Of a stretch of DNA of 46,001 bases, positions 16,673 to 23,646 are shown piece after piece (the stretch's first letter is position 1; every line of letters begins with the position of its first letter). The stretch is taken from the NCBI RefSeq assembly GCF_900111735.1, contig NZ_FOHW01000038.1:1-46001 (forward strand), read 5' to 3'. The notes under the pieces are model-generated. The model was not told where the DNA came from. It saw only the letters and a list, made by a program, of their open reading frames with translations, and searched no databases. Source of the stretch: Pseudomonas graminis. GTDB taxonomy: Bacteria; Pseudomonadota; Gammaproteobacteria; Pseudomonadales; Pseudomonadaceae. Position numbers and translations under genes: made by a program.

Positions 16673-16882
16673 ATGGCTCATGCATTTAAGGTGGGCGACC
16701 ACGTGCGCTGGAATTCCGAAGCCGGACACATTGTCGGCAAGGTGACCAAGGTGCATACCAGGGAGGTGGAGTTCATGGGCCGTCATCGCCATGCTTCGCC
16801 CGACGCGCCGCAGTATGAGGTCAAGAGCGACAAGACCGGGCACTTGGCGATGCACAAAGAGGACGCGCTGGAAAAGGCTTGA
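16673..16882 (+). CDS. DUF2945 (HVA1/TUDOR-like) small protein
   Basis: 69-residue basic protein beginning MAHAFKVGDHVRWNSEAGHI, with the compact beta pattern KVGDHVRWNSEAGHIVGKV and a KSDKTGHLAMHKEDAL tail typical of the DUF2945/hypervirulence-associated TUDOR-like family. A GGGGG ribosome-binding site precedes the ATG. It lies 28 bases after the GH15 gene and before a strong terminator, so it is likely the last gene of the SDR-GH15 transcript. The function of this family in bacteria is not established; a nucleic-acid or protein-binding role is only suggested by the fold. Confidence 0.85.
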   Translation: MAHAFKVGDHVRWNSEAGHIVGKVTKVHTREVEFMGRHRHASPDAPQYEVKSDKTGHLAMHKEDALEKA

Positions 16883-16918
16883 CCCTCGCTTCCTTAAGTC
16901 CCAAGGCCTCCGGATACG

Positions 16919-16958
16919 AAAAACGCAGCGATGACCATGATCACCGCTGCGTTTTTTT
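16919..16958. terminator. Bidirectional rho-independent terminator
   Basis: AAACGCAGCG (16921-16930) pairs with CGCTGCGTTT (16945-16954), followed by a run of seven T. A-rich bases on the left make it usable from the minus strand too. It separates the DUF2945 gene from the convergent PRISE-type SDR gene. Confidence 0.9.
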
Positions 16959-16977
16959 GTGTCCGTGATCCGCGTCG

Positions 16978-18039
16978 TTATGGAATCAGGCGCTGTGCCC
17001 GCAACGTGTCGAACACATCAAAGAACGCCTGGTCGCTGGCCTGAAAGGCGTTAAAGCCCAGGGCTCGGCTTTTCGACATGTCCGTGACCACCTCAATCGG
17101 GCGGCCCAAGTCGGCGTCGGTGTGCCACGGCGAGATCAGGCGAGTGATGTCCGCTTCTTTCAGACCGTGTGCGCGAACCAGTTCGTCCCACGCCGACTGA
17201 TCGTTGGCCATCTGCTGCTCCAGCGGAGAAACCTGCTCCGGGAACGGGGCAGCGTCCACACCGAAGTACTCGGCGATCTGGCCCCACATCCACTGCCAGC
17301 GGAACACGTCGCCGTTGGTGATGTTGAAGGCCTGGTCCGCCGCGGCTGGCGTCGTGGCCGCCCACAGTTGCTGTTTGGCCAGTTGGCGCGCGTCGGTCAT
17401 GTCGGTGAGGCTGTCCCACTGCACGCGGGAGCCGGGGAACACGAACGGGCGGCCGGTCGCTTTGCAGATCGACGCATACACCGCGAGGGTGGTCGCCATG
17501 TTCATCGCATTGCCCACCGCGACGCCGGTCACGGTGTGCGGACGGTGCACGCTCCAGGTGAAGCCGTCGCGTTTGGCGGCGGCAAAGACCTCATCTTCCT
17601 GGGCGTAGTAGAAGTTTTCGATGTCGAGCCGACCCTGGGACTCGCGGAACGGTGTCTGCGGCAGGGTGCCTTTGCCGTAGGCTTCGAACGGGCCGAGGTA
17701 ATGCTTTAGTCCGGTCACCAGCGCGACATGTTTGACGCTCTTTGCCGGGCTCAACGCGTCCAGCACGTTACGCACCATGGCGGCGTTGACGCGGATGTTT
17801 TCAGCTTCCGTCGCTTGACGCGACCAGGTGGTGAGGAAGACGTGGGTTGGCTTGAGGTCCGCAAGGGCCTGCTTGACCGATGCCGGATCTTGCAGGTCCG
17901 CTGCCACGGGGATCACGCCCGGCGTTTGCGAGGGACTGCGGGAAAGGGCGGCCACCTGCCAACCGTTATCGAGTAACAGTTGGGTGGTTGCGCTGCCGAC
18001 GATGCCGCTGGCGCCGACGACCAAGGCCGTTTGAGTCAT
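16978..18039 (-). CDS. PRISE-type SDR (progesterone 5-beta-reductase/iridoid synthase-like)
   Basis: 353-residue atypical short-chain reductase. It has the Rossmann motif GASGIVGS (residues 9-16) and the PRISE family motifs: VTGLKHYLGP with Lys112, and NFYYAQED at residues 142-149 carrying the catalytic Tyr. Plant members reduce activated C=C bonds of enones; bacterial relatives are known to do so with broad specificity, so an NADPH-dependent enone reductase role is likely. A good ribosome-binding site (AGGAGACCCC) precedes the ATG. It is followed by the shared terminator and separated by 124 bases from the DUF2938 gene upstream. Confidence 0.88.
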   Translation of the reverse strand: MTQTALVVGASGIVGSATTQLLLDNGWQVAALSRSPSQTPGVIPVAADLQDPASVKQALADLKPTHVFLTTWSRQATEAENIRVNAAMVRNVLDALSPAKSVKHVALVTGLKHYLGPFEAYGKGTLPQTPFRESQGRLDIENFYYAQEDEVFAAAKRDGFTWSVHRPHTVTGVAVGNAMNMATTLAVYASICKATGRPFVFPGSRVQWDSLTDMTDARQLAKQQLWAATTPAAADQAFNITNGDVFRWQWMWGQIAEYFGVDAAPFPEQVSPLEQQMANDQSAWDELVRAHGLKEADITRLISPWHTDADLGRPIEVVTDMSKSRALGFNAFQASDQAFFDVFDTLRAQRLIP

Positions 18040-18163
18040 GGGGGTCTCCTGATTGATCGAGTGGAACGGGCTTCATAACCATGCAGCCCTCAGGTTTCAG
18101 AACGGCAGCGGCGCAGATAGGTTCACCGCGATTGGCCGGGTGCGACCCCACACCGCGCCTTAA

Positions 18164-18646
18164 TCACCCCACCAGCAGCGCCGCGCCATACATGCCGATT
18201 GCAAACACCACGTGCCCGACGACGTTCTGCAACCGCGCGACATTCGGCTTCGGTGCCTTGTTGCAGGCGACCCCGACACCCATGCCGGGCTGCAGGATGA
18301 ACCAGCCGGCGCCGACAGTGACCAGCCCGACGATCAGCGCAGGAAGAAAGGTCGGCGCATGGGCCCACTGCACGCCCCAGATGAAAAGCAGCGCAGCGGC
18401 GAACAGCACGCCGACGGTGTAATGCATGAACCAGCCAATCGCCAGTTCATTGGAAACGGGACGGGAATCGCCGATGCCGTTACGGTGCACGAACTGCCCC
18501 TTGGGCATCCCGGCAAACCAGCGGCCGACAAGGTGCCAGGGCGGGGTCGGCAAACCCAGCACCGCCTTGAGCAACAACGCCCAGAGATCCAGCAGCGCCG
18601 TGCCGCCCATGCCGATGAGAATTGCCAGGTAAATGAATTCGAACAT
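18164..18646 (-). CDS. DUF2938 family membrane protein
   Basis: 160-residue integral membrane protein with four hydrophobic segments, roughly residues 3-30, 68-92, 98-122 and 140-159. It has the family pattern GxGGTALLDLWALLL, followed by WHLVGRWFAGMPKGQFVH and the DSRPVSNELAIGWFMHYTVGV segment. Function is unknown. It is on the same strand as the PRISE-type reductase downstream and could be cotranscribed across the 124-base gap. The conserved His and Asp residues facing the first loop may matter but are untested. Confidence 0.8.
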   Translation of the reverse strand: MFEFIYLAILIGMGGTALLDLWALLLKAVLGLPTPPWHLVGRWFAGMPKGQFVHRNGIGDSRPVSNELAIGWFMHYTVGVLFAAALLFIWGVQWAHAPTFLPALIVGLVTVGAGWFILQPGMGVGVACNKAPKPNVARLQNVVGHVVFAIGMYGAALLVG

Positions 18647-19164
18647 GTCCGTCCCTGCGTGCAGTCAGTGGTCGATGGGCCAGTGATGGCCGGACACGTT
18701 AGCAGTTTTGTCAGAGAAAGCGGGTGGGTTGAATGCATGCGATGCATTAGTGTGACCGGCTTCAATCGGGAAGAGGCCCGCATGAACACCGCTGAGTTTG
18801 CGGTGTGACAGCGGCCGCCTTCCCGGCTAAAACCGGTCCCACATTAAGGTTCGCAGCCAGTCCCATTGACTGCACGCAAATCCCTTAGAGGGACCGGCTT
18901 CAGCCGGGAAGAGGCCTGCATGAACACCGCTGGATTTGCGGTGTGACACCCGACGCCTTCACGGCTAGAGCCGCTCCCACATTGAGGTTCACAGCCAGTC
19001 CCACTCAATGTGCGCGATGTATTAGTGGGACCGGCTTCAGCCGGGAAGGGGCCCGCATGGACACCGCTGGATTTGCGGTGTGACACCCGACGCCTTCATG
19101 GCTAAAGCCGCTCCCACATTGAGGTTCACAGCCAGTCCCACTGACTGCACGCAATGCTTAGTGC
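18647..19164. repeat. REP cluster C: about 137-bp tandem repeats
   Basis: Three tandem copies of a REP-pair unit begin near 18750, 18888 and 19025 (periods 138 and 137). Each has a forward arm (GGGACCGGCTTCAGCCGGGAAG or a variant), a conserved spacer containing ATGRACACCGCTG and TTTGCGGTGTGACA, and a reverse arm. Reverse arms decay along the array (CACGGCTAGAGCCGCTCCC, ATGGCTAAAGCCGCTCCC), so the palindromes are partly eroded. The rest of this gap is the upstream flank of the DUF2938 gene. Confidence 0.85.
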
Positions 19165-19518
19165 TTACCAGCGGTCATTGCCACGGCCGTGGTCAAAACC
19201 TCTGCGGTAGCCGCCGTCGTAGTAGCCGTGGGGCGGCGGTGGTGCGAAGCGACGATATTCGACCCGCTCACGCACCGGCACATAGACAACCTGCTGGTAC
19301 TGAGGCTGATAACGCGGCGCATAACGCGGTTGCGGGCGGTAATCCTGATAGCGATCGTGACGGTCGTTGTTCGACTGACTGATTACCGCGGCCAGTACGG
19401 CACCCACGGCGGCTCCGGCGATGACAGGCACAATCACGTTGCGTTCGCTGGCGGACGCCGCACCGGCGCTGGCGAGCAGACCGGACAGGATCAGGGCTTG
19501 GGTCATCTTGGACATCAT
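19165..19518 (-). CDS. Secreted glycine/tyrosine/arginine-rich protein with glycine-zipper segment
   Basis: 117 residues, with a signal peptide (MMSKMTQALILSGLLASAGAASA) and then a short hydrophobic glycine-zipper-like stretch, VIVPVIAGAAVGAVLAAVIS-like, near residues 28-47. The rest is low complexity, rich in Arg, Tyr, Pro and Gly (RPQPRYAPRYQPQYQQ, DGGYRRGFDHGRG). This layout resembles the small outer-membrane or periplasmic proteins of unknown function often found in Pseudomonas. A ribosome-binding site AAGGAG precedes the tandem start codons at 19518 and 19515. It is followed by REP cluster C. Confidence 0.8.
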   Translation of the reverse strand: MMSKMTQALILSGLLASAGAASASERNVIVPVIAGAAVGAVLAAVISQSNNDRHDRYQDYRPQPRYAPRYQPQYQQVVYVPVRERVEYRRFAPPPPHGYYDGGYRRGFDHGRGNDRW

Positions 19519-19797
19519 GGTGTCTCCTTTGGCGAAAGAGTGGGTTCGCCATGGACGTATGAAACACCGGATCCGTGTAAACCCACGTCTAGGGTTGGTA
19601 AAGGTTGCGTAAACCCGGATCGATCCCCAAACGGCCCATGGCGCAGGTTTTGGCCTCGAGTTTTACCTCGAGGCGCAGAACATGAATGAGCGGAACTTCC
19701 TGAAACGACGACCGCCGATCAGGTAGCCACTCCTCGAAGGAAACCTCCTGCGCCACGTGGAATCAACTGGTTACGTACGTGAGGGTGAGGGGAAACA
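19519..19797. other. Divergent intergenic region with CTCGAG hairpin
   Basis: This 279-base gap lies between divergent genes. GCCTCGAG and CTCGAGGC form a perfect 8-bp stem with a 6-base loop near 19656-19677. Otherwise no promoter is clear. It could serve both flanking genes. Confidence 0.4.
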
Positions 19798-20004
19798 ATG
19801 ATGGTGACCGACGATCTTGTCCGGTGGAACAGCCACTGGCGGCTAAACGACCACACAGTGTTGTGCAGGACCTGTAAAGCCAGGCAGAGCGAAGCGGAAA
19901 GGGAAGCGACCTTTGTGCATTTGCCCACCTGCGGCTATGCCCGTGAAGCGGCGCATCCGTGGGATGAACTGGACGCCAGTTGCGGAATGCAGCTCTCTCA
20001 CTGA
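19798..20004 (+). CDS. Small Cys-rich hypothetical protein
   Basis: 68 residues beginning MMVTDDLVRWNSHWRLNDHT, with a CxxC pair (LCRTCKARQ), a third Cys in HLPTCGYAR, a fourth in DASCGMQ and several His, so a small zinc-ribbon-like fold is possible. A purine-rich GAGGGTGAGGGG precedes the start; a second ATG is 3 bases in. I recall similar short proteins in fluorescent pseudomonads but cannot name a family. The adjacent gene on the other strand is a GNAT acetyltransferase (convergent, 28-base gap). Confidence 0.55.
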   Translation: MMVTDDLVRWNSHWRLNDHTVLCRTCKARQSEAEREATFVHLPTCGYAREAAHPWDELDASCGMQLSH

Positions 20005-20032
20005 GCAGATATCTGACTGAACAGCGCCGCCT

Positions 20033-20551
20033 TCACCCTGCAGCCACGCCCTTGAACATCAGGCTTGGCGCCTGACCCGGTACGTCATCAAGTTCGCCGC
20101 AACGTTTCATGCCGATTTTTTCCAGCACGCGGATAGATGCTGCGTGGGTCGGCCGCACATAGCCGTAGACATCCCCCAGGTTCAAGCTCGAGAACCCGAA
20201 CGCCAGTGCCGCTCTGCCCATTTCCGTGGCAAACCCCTTTCCCCACGCCTCAACCGCAAACCGATAGCCCAGATTGATCCGCTGCTCGCCCATAAAGTCG
20301 TGAAGCCCAATGCCGCCAAAGCCGATGATGTGTTCGGGCGCATCCTTGCGCGCAATCGCCCACCAGCCGTAACCATGGGTCTCCCAGTGCTCGATCCAGC
20401 CTTCTAGCATCCCAGCCGCCTGGGCTTCGTCGGTCATTGGCCCGGAAGGATTGAACAGCTGGGTCCGCGGGTCGCTGTAGATGGCGAACAGGCGGTCGAG
20501 ATCATCGGGTTCCGGGGCGCGGTAGATCAGTTGAGCGCTGCTCATGGGCAT
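20033..20551 (-). CDS. GNAT-family N-acetyltransferase (RimJ/RimL-like)
   Basis: 172-residue acetyltransferase with the layout of the RimJ/RimL ribosomal-protein acetyltransferase group. Visible segments are LIYRAPEPDDLDRLFAIYSDP at the N terminus, the mid-strand IGFGGIGLHDFMGEQRINLGYRF, and the acetyl-CoA-binding WGKGFATEMGRAALAFGF (variant of Q/RxxGxG/A), then VRPTHAASIRVLEKIGMKR. It would transfer an acetyl group from acetyl-CoA to an N-terminal amine or a small substrate; the target is unknown. A start 6 bases later (MSSAQ) is also possible. Confidence 0.9.
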   Translation of the reverse strand: MPMSSAQLIYRAPEPDDLDRLFAIYSDPRTQLFNPSGPMTDEAQAAGMLEGWIEHWETHGYGWWAIARKDAPEHIIGFGGIGLHDFMGEQRINLGYRFAVEAWGKGFATEMGRAALAFGFSSLNLGDVYGYVRPTHAASIRVLEKIGMKRCGELDDVPGQAPSLMFKGVAAG

Positions 20552-20575
20552 GGCGGGTGATCCTTCTTTCAGCCT

Positions 20576-21754
20576 TCACAGTATTTGCAGCGGATCGCTG
20601 GCGTTGACGCTCTGATCTACCAGCTGAATGCGATTGCGTCCACCCCGTTTGGACTCATACAAGGCGGCATCGCTGCGCTCGATCAACTCTCCCAGGCTGG
20701 ACGGCGGTTGGCTGAACAGGCTGGCACCGATGCTCAACGTGACGGGCTGGGGGGTGGGAAAGGTTGCCGAGGCGGTCGCGTGAAAGGCCTCGCGCAGCGT
20801 GCTCCCCACGGCCAGCAAATGCTCGCTGGAGGTGTCACTGAGCAGCACCACAAATTCATCCCCGCCCAGGCGCGCGGCCAGCGAGCCGTTGGGCAAGGCC
20901 GCACGTATGATTTCGCTGAGCGCGACCAGCAGCCGGTCGCCGGCGCTGTGGCCATAGAGGTCGTTGACCAGTTTGAAATTATCGACGTCCATCAGCAGCA
21001 GCGCTCCCGGACGCACCTGTGAGACTTTTTCCAGCACACGCTGCCCGCGCATTTCCAGCGCGCGGCGGTTGTACAGCGCCGTCAGGGGATCCCGCGCCGC
21101 CAGCCGGGCCATGCGTTTTTCCCGACGATGACGCTCTGAGCCCGTCATGGACAAGGCGATCAGCATCACCGCGATCGTGCCTTCAACTAGCGAAATCTGG
21201 ATGATCTCGCCACGAAAGGCCGCCAGATCGATCAGCGTGCCAGGTACCACCGCAGTGACTGCCTTGGAAAAATAGAACACGCCGTGGGCCAGCAGCACAT
21301 AGCGCAACTGCACCGCGCCGACGCTCAGGGACTTGCCGTGAGGGCGCAGCAACCCACTGGCCTTGACCATCAGCAGAGAGATCAACAGCGAGTTGGCTGC
21401 CAGCATCACTTTCGACCACCACGGCTGGTCTGGCAGCAGCAACAGCCCCATCCACAGGACGAAGATCAAATACCAGGCCCGCGACAACCGGGTCTCGGTA
21501 AACCGCGCAACGCCCAGCAGAAACAGCCAGTGGGCGGTGACCAGCAAGCCGTTGGCGAACCAGATGCCAATCACCAGAATGCCGCTGCTGCGCAGTAATG
21601 CCAGGGTCGAGCCCACCGAAATAGTGGCAAACCCCGCGCTCCAGAACAGCAGCGAAGGCTCGCGCACCGTCCGCCACTCCACGGCCAGGTACAGCGCGGC
21701 GGCCGCAGCGAGGGCGATGGTCATCGTCAGCAGGGTGATCGGGTCGAGCGCCAT
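20576..21754 (-). CDS. Membrane-anchored diguanylate cyclase (GGDEF)
   Basis: 392 residues from ATG 21754; a GTG at 21841 in the same frame would add 29 residues, but the later start gives the more usual MALDPITLLTMTIALAAAAAL terminus. About six membrane segments (residues 1-190) precede a cytoplasmic GGDEF domain (about 215-385). The catalytic motif is intact (RLGGDEFVVLL), with LLMDVDNFKLVNDLYGHSAGDRLL before it. It makes cyclic di-GMP from GTP. The allosteric I-site RxxD, five residues before GGDEF, is replaced by PNGS, so product inhibition through that site is unlikely. No EAL domain is present. The sensed signal is unknown. Confidence 0.92.
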   Translation of the reverse strand: MALDPITLLTMTIALAAAAALYLAVEWRTVREPSLLFWSAGFATISVGSTLALLRSSGILVIGIWFANGLLVTAHWLFLLGVARFTETRLSRAWYLIFVLWMGLLLLPDQPWWSKVMLAANSLLISLLMVKASGLLRPHGKSLSVGAVQLRYVLLAHGVFYFSKAVTAVVPGTLIDLAAFRGEIIQISLVEGTIAVMLIALSMTGSERHRREKRMARLAARDPLTALYNRRALEMRGQRVLEKVSQVRPGALLLMDVDNFKLVNDLYGHSAGDRLLVALSEIIRAALPNGSLAARLGGDEFVVLLSDTSSEHLLAVGSTLREAFHATASATFPTPQPVTLSIGASLFSQPPSSLGELIERSDAALYESKRGGRNRIQLVDQSVNASDPLQIL

Positions 21755-21957
21755 AAGCAGCCTGATGTGTGGGGGTTGCGGTGTCGTCGCGAGTCGAAGC
21801 GCCTGGAGGCTTTCTTTCGCTGGCTGTTGTGTATCGGCCACCCCGACAAAACTTTAACGCCGGCGCCGTTCCGCTAGAATGGCGCGGACCCGGTCCTGCC
21901 GCCGTTGATCAAGGTATTTTTTGGCAGCGAACGGCTGCAACCATCGGCAACCCAGGC

Positions 21958-22992
21958 ATGACGAAAAGCGAGGCGGCAGTGATCGAGCGGCGAGAATTCA
22001 GCGGAGGCATGAAGGTCAAGAACCTTCGCTACGTGGATGAGAACAGGCGAACGCCGTCGGCCCAGACCCGAACCGGTTTCGTGCTGCTCGAGCATTTCTC
22101 GTTGCCGGCCTTCACCCAGGCCCTGGACACATTCGTCACCGCCAACCTGCTTCGCCCCGAGCTGTTTACGTCGCGCACATTCGGCTTGCACGAGGGCGAA
22201 GTAATCAGTGATCTGGGTCTTGTGATCCGGCCCGATGCGCGGCTCGACCTGTCCGCTCTGAAGAGTCTGGACCTGCTGGTCGTCTGTGGCGGTTTTCGCA
22301 CCGGGCTCAAAGCCGATGAACAACTGACCCATTTGCTAAGCACCGCCGCCGAGCAGGGTATTACCCTTGCGGGACTGTGGAATGGCGCCTGGTTCCTGGG
22401 CGCAGCCGGTCTGCTCGACGGCTACCGGTGTGCAATTCACCCCGAACACCGCGCCGCCCTGGCGGAGATCTGCAAAGTCAGCGAGGTGACCAGCGAAGCC
22501 TTCGTCATCGACCGCGATCGCCTTACTGCCGCAAGCCCCGCCGGTGCCTTCCACATGGCACTGGAATGGATCAAGACGCTGCACGACAAGGCCCTGATCG
22601 AAGGCATCGAAGACATTCTGTCTTTCGAGGAGTCGCGCTATCGGCGGATCAAGCCGAGTCGGCACATGACGGTCAGCGCGCCACTCAAGGAAGTGGTCAA
22701 GTTGATGGACGCCAACCTGGAGGAGCCTCTTGAGCTTGAGCAACTGGCGGAGTACGCCGGGCGCTCGCGGCGGCAGATCGAGCGGCTGTTCCAGGAACAA
22801 CTCGGCACGACCCCGCAGCGCTATTACCTGGAATTGCGCATCACCGAGGCGCGGCGACTGCTGCAGCACACCGAGCTGTCCCAGGTGGAGGTGCTGGTGG
22901 CCTGCGGGTTCGTCTCGCCGAGTCATTTCAGCAAATGCTACAGCGCGTACTTCGGTTATCGGCCTTCCAAAGAAAAGCGCCTGGTCAAATGA
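21958..22992 (+). CDS. GlxA-family AraC-type transcriptional regulator
   Basis: 344 residues from ATG 21958; an in-frame ATG at 22009 is a second option, though the GGAGG before it is too close. The N-terminal DJ-1/PfpI-like domain (about residues 40-215) has a regulatory-amidase look (GFVLLEHFSLPAFTQALDTF, LAGLWNGAWFLGAAGLLDGYRCAIHPEHR). The C-terminal AraC helix-turn-helix pair (about 235-340) includes LEQLAEYAGRSRRQIERLF and VACGFVSPSHFSKCYSAYFGYRPSKEK. GlxA-type regulators often control amino-acid or quaternary-amine catabolism; the target here is not identifiable. It is divergent from the diguanylate cyclase. Confidence 0.9.
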   Translation: MTKSEAAVIERREFSGGMKVKNLRYVDENRRTPSAQTRTGFVLLEHFSLPAFTQALDTFVTANLLRPELFTSRTFGLHEGEVISDLGLVIRPDARLDLSALKSLDLLVVCGGFRTGLKADEQLTHLLSTAAEQGITLAGLWNGAWFLGAAGLLDGYRCAIHPEHRAALAEICKVSEVTSEAFVIDRDRLTAASPAGAFHMALEWIKTLHDKALIEGIEDILSFEESRYRRIKPSRHMTVSAPLKEVVKLMDANLEEPLELEQLAEYAGRSRRQIERLFQEQLGTTPQRYYLELRITEARRLLQHTELSQVEVLVACGFVSPSHFSKCYSAYFGYRPSKEKRLVK

Positions 22993-23084
22993 GCGCTGGC
23001 TTGATTTGCCCCTCGGCCATCCCAACCCTGTAGGCTTCCCCCCAACAGAACAAACGAACCCAAACCGGGGCAGAGACAGCGTGA

Positions 23085-23567
23085 ATGAGTGAAATCAGTA
23101 CCAAAATCATCACCGTCGAGGGCCATGCCGCCCTGAAGAAGGAACTCGACTACCTCTGGCGCGAGCATCGGCCCGATATCACGCAAAAAGTGGCGTGGGC
23201 CGCTTCCCTGGGGGATCGCAGCGAGAACGCCGATTATCAGTACAACAAGAAGCTGCTGCGCGAGATCGACCGGCGCGTGCGCTATCTGCGCAAGCGTCTC
23301 GAAGACATGCGCGTGATCGCCTATTCGCCGGAGCAGGAAGGCCGGGTGTTCTTCGGCGCGTGGGTCGAAGTCGAGGACGAAGAGGGTGAGAGCAAGCGGT
23401 TCCGCATCGTCGGATATGACGAGATCTACGGTCGCATGGACTACATCTCCATCGATTCGCCGATGGCCCGGGCGCTGCTGAAGAAACAAGTTGACGACGA
23501 AGTCTCGGTACCGGTTCCGTCAGGCAGCAAGCAGTGGTGGATCACTAAAATCGAGTACCTGAACTAG
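23085..23567 (+). CDS. greB: Transcription elongation factor GreB
   Basis: 160 residues. An N-terminal coiled coil (about residues 10-75) carries the acidic tip LGDRSENADY that reaches into RNA polymerase. A C-terminal FKBP-like domain (about 80-160) has VFFGAWVEVEDEEGE and SPMARALLKKQVDDEV. It rescues backtracked polymerase by stimulating cleavage of the nascent RNA. The basic patch and the WREHRPDITQKVAWAASLG run mark it as GreB rather than GreA. It lies 92 bases after the regulator gene. Confidence 0.95.
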   Translation: MSEISTKIITVEGHAALKKELDYLWREHRPDITQKVAWAASLGDRSENADYQYNKKLLREIDRRVRYLRKRLEDMRVIAYSPEQEGRVFFGAWVEVEDEEGESKRFRIVGYDEIYGRMDYISIDSPMARALLKKQVDDEVSVPVPSGSKQWWITKIEYLN

Positions 23568-23604
23568 CCGCGGCTTTGCGATTGCCGGTCTGGCTATCTG
23601 GGTA

Positions 23605-23635
23605 GACGGTGGGCGGCGCATTGCCGCCCACCGTC
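23605..23635. terminator. Perfect 13-bp hairpin between greB and the convergent permease gene
   Basis: GACGGTGGGCGGC (23605-23617) pairs exactly with 23623-23635 around a 5-base loop. There is no T-tract on either side, only AAACC/GGTTT. It probably ends or protects the 3' ends of both convergent genes. Confidence 0.6.
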
Positions 23636-23646
23636 AAACCCCACCG

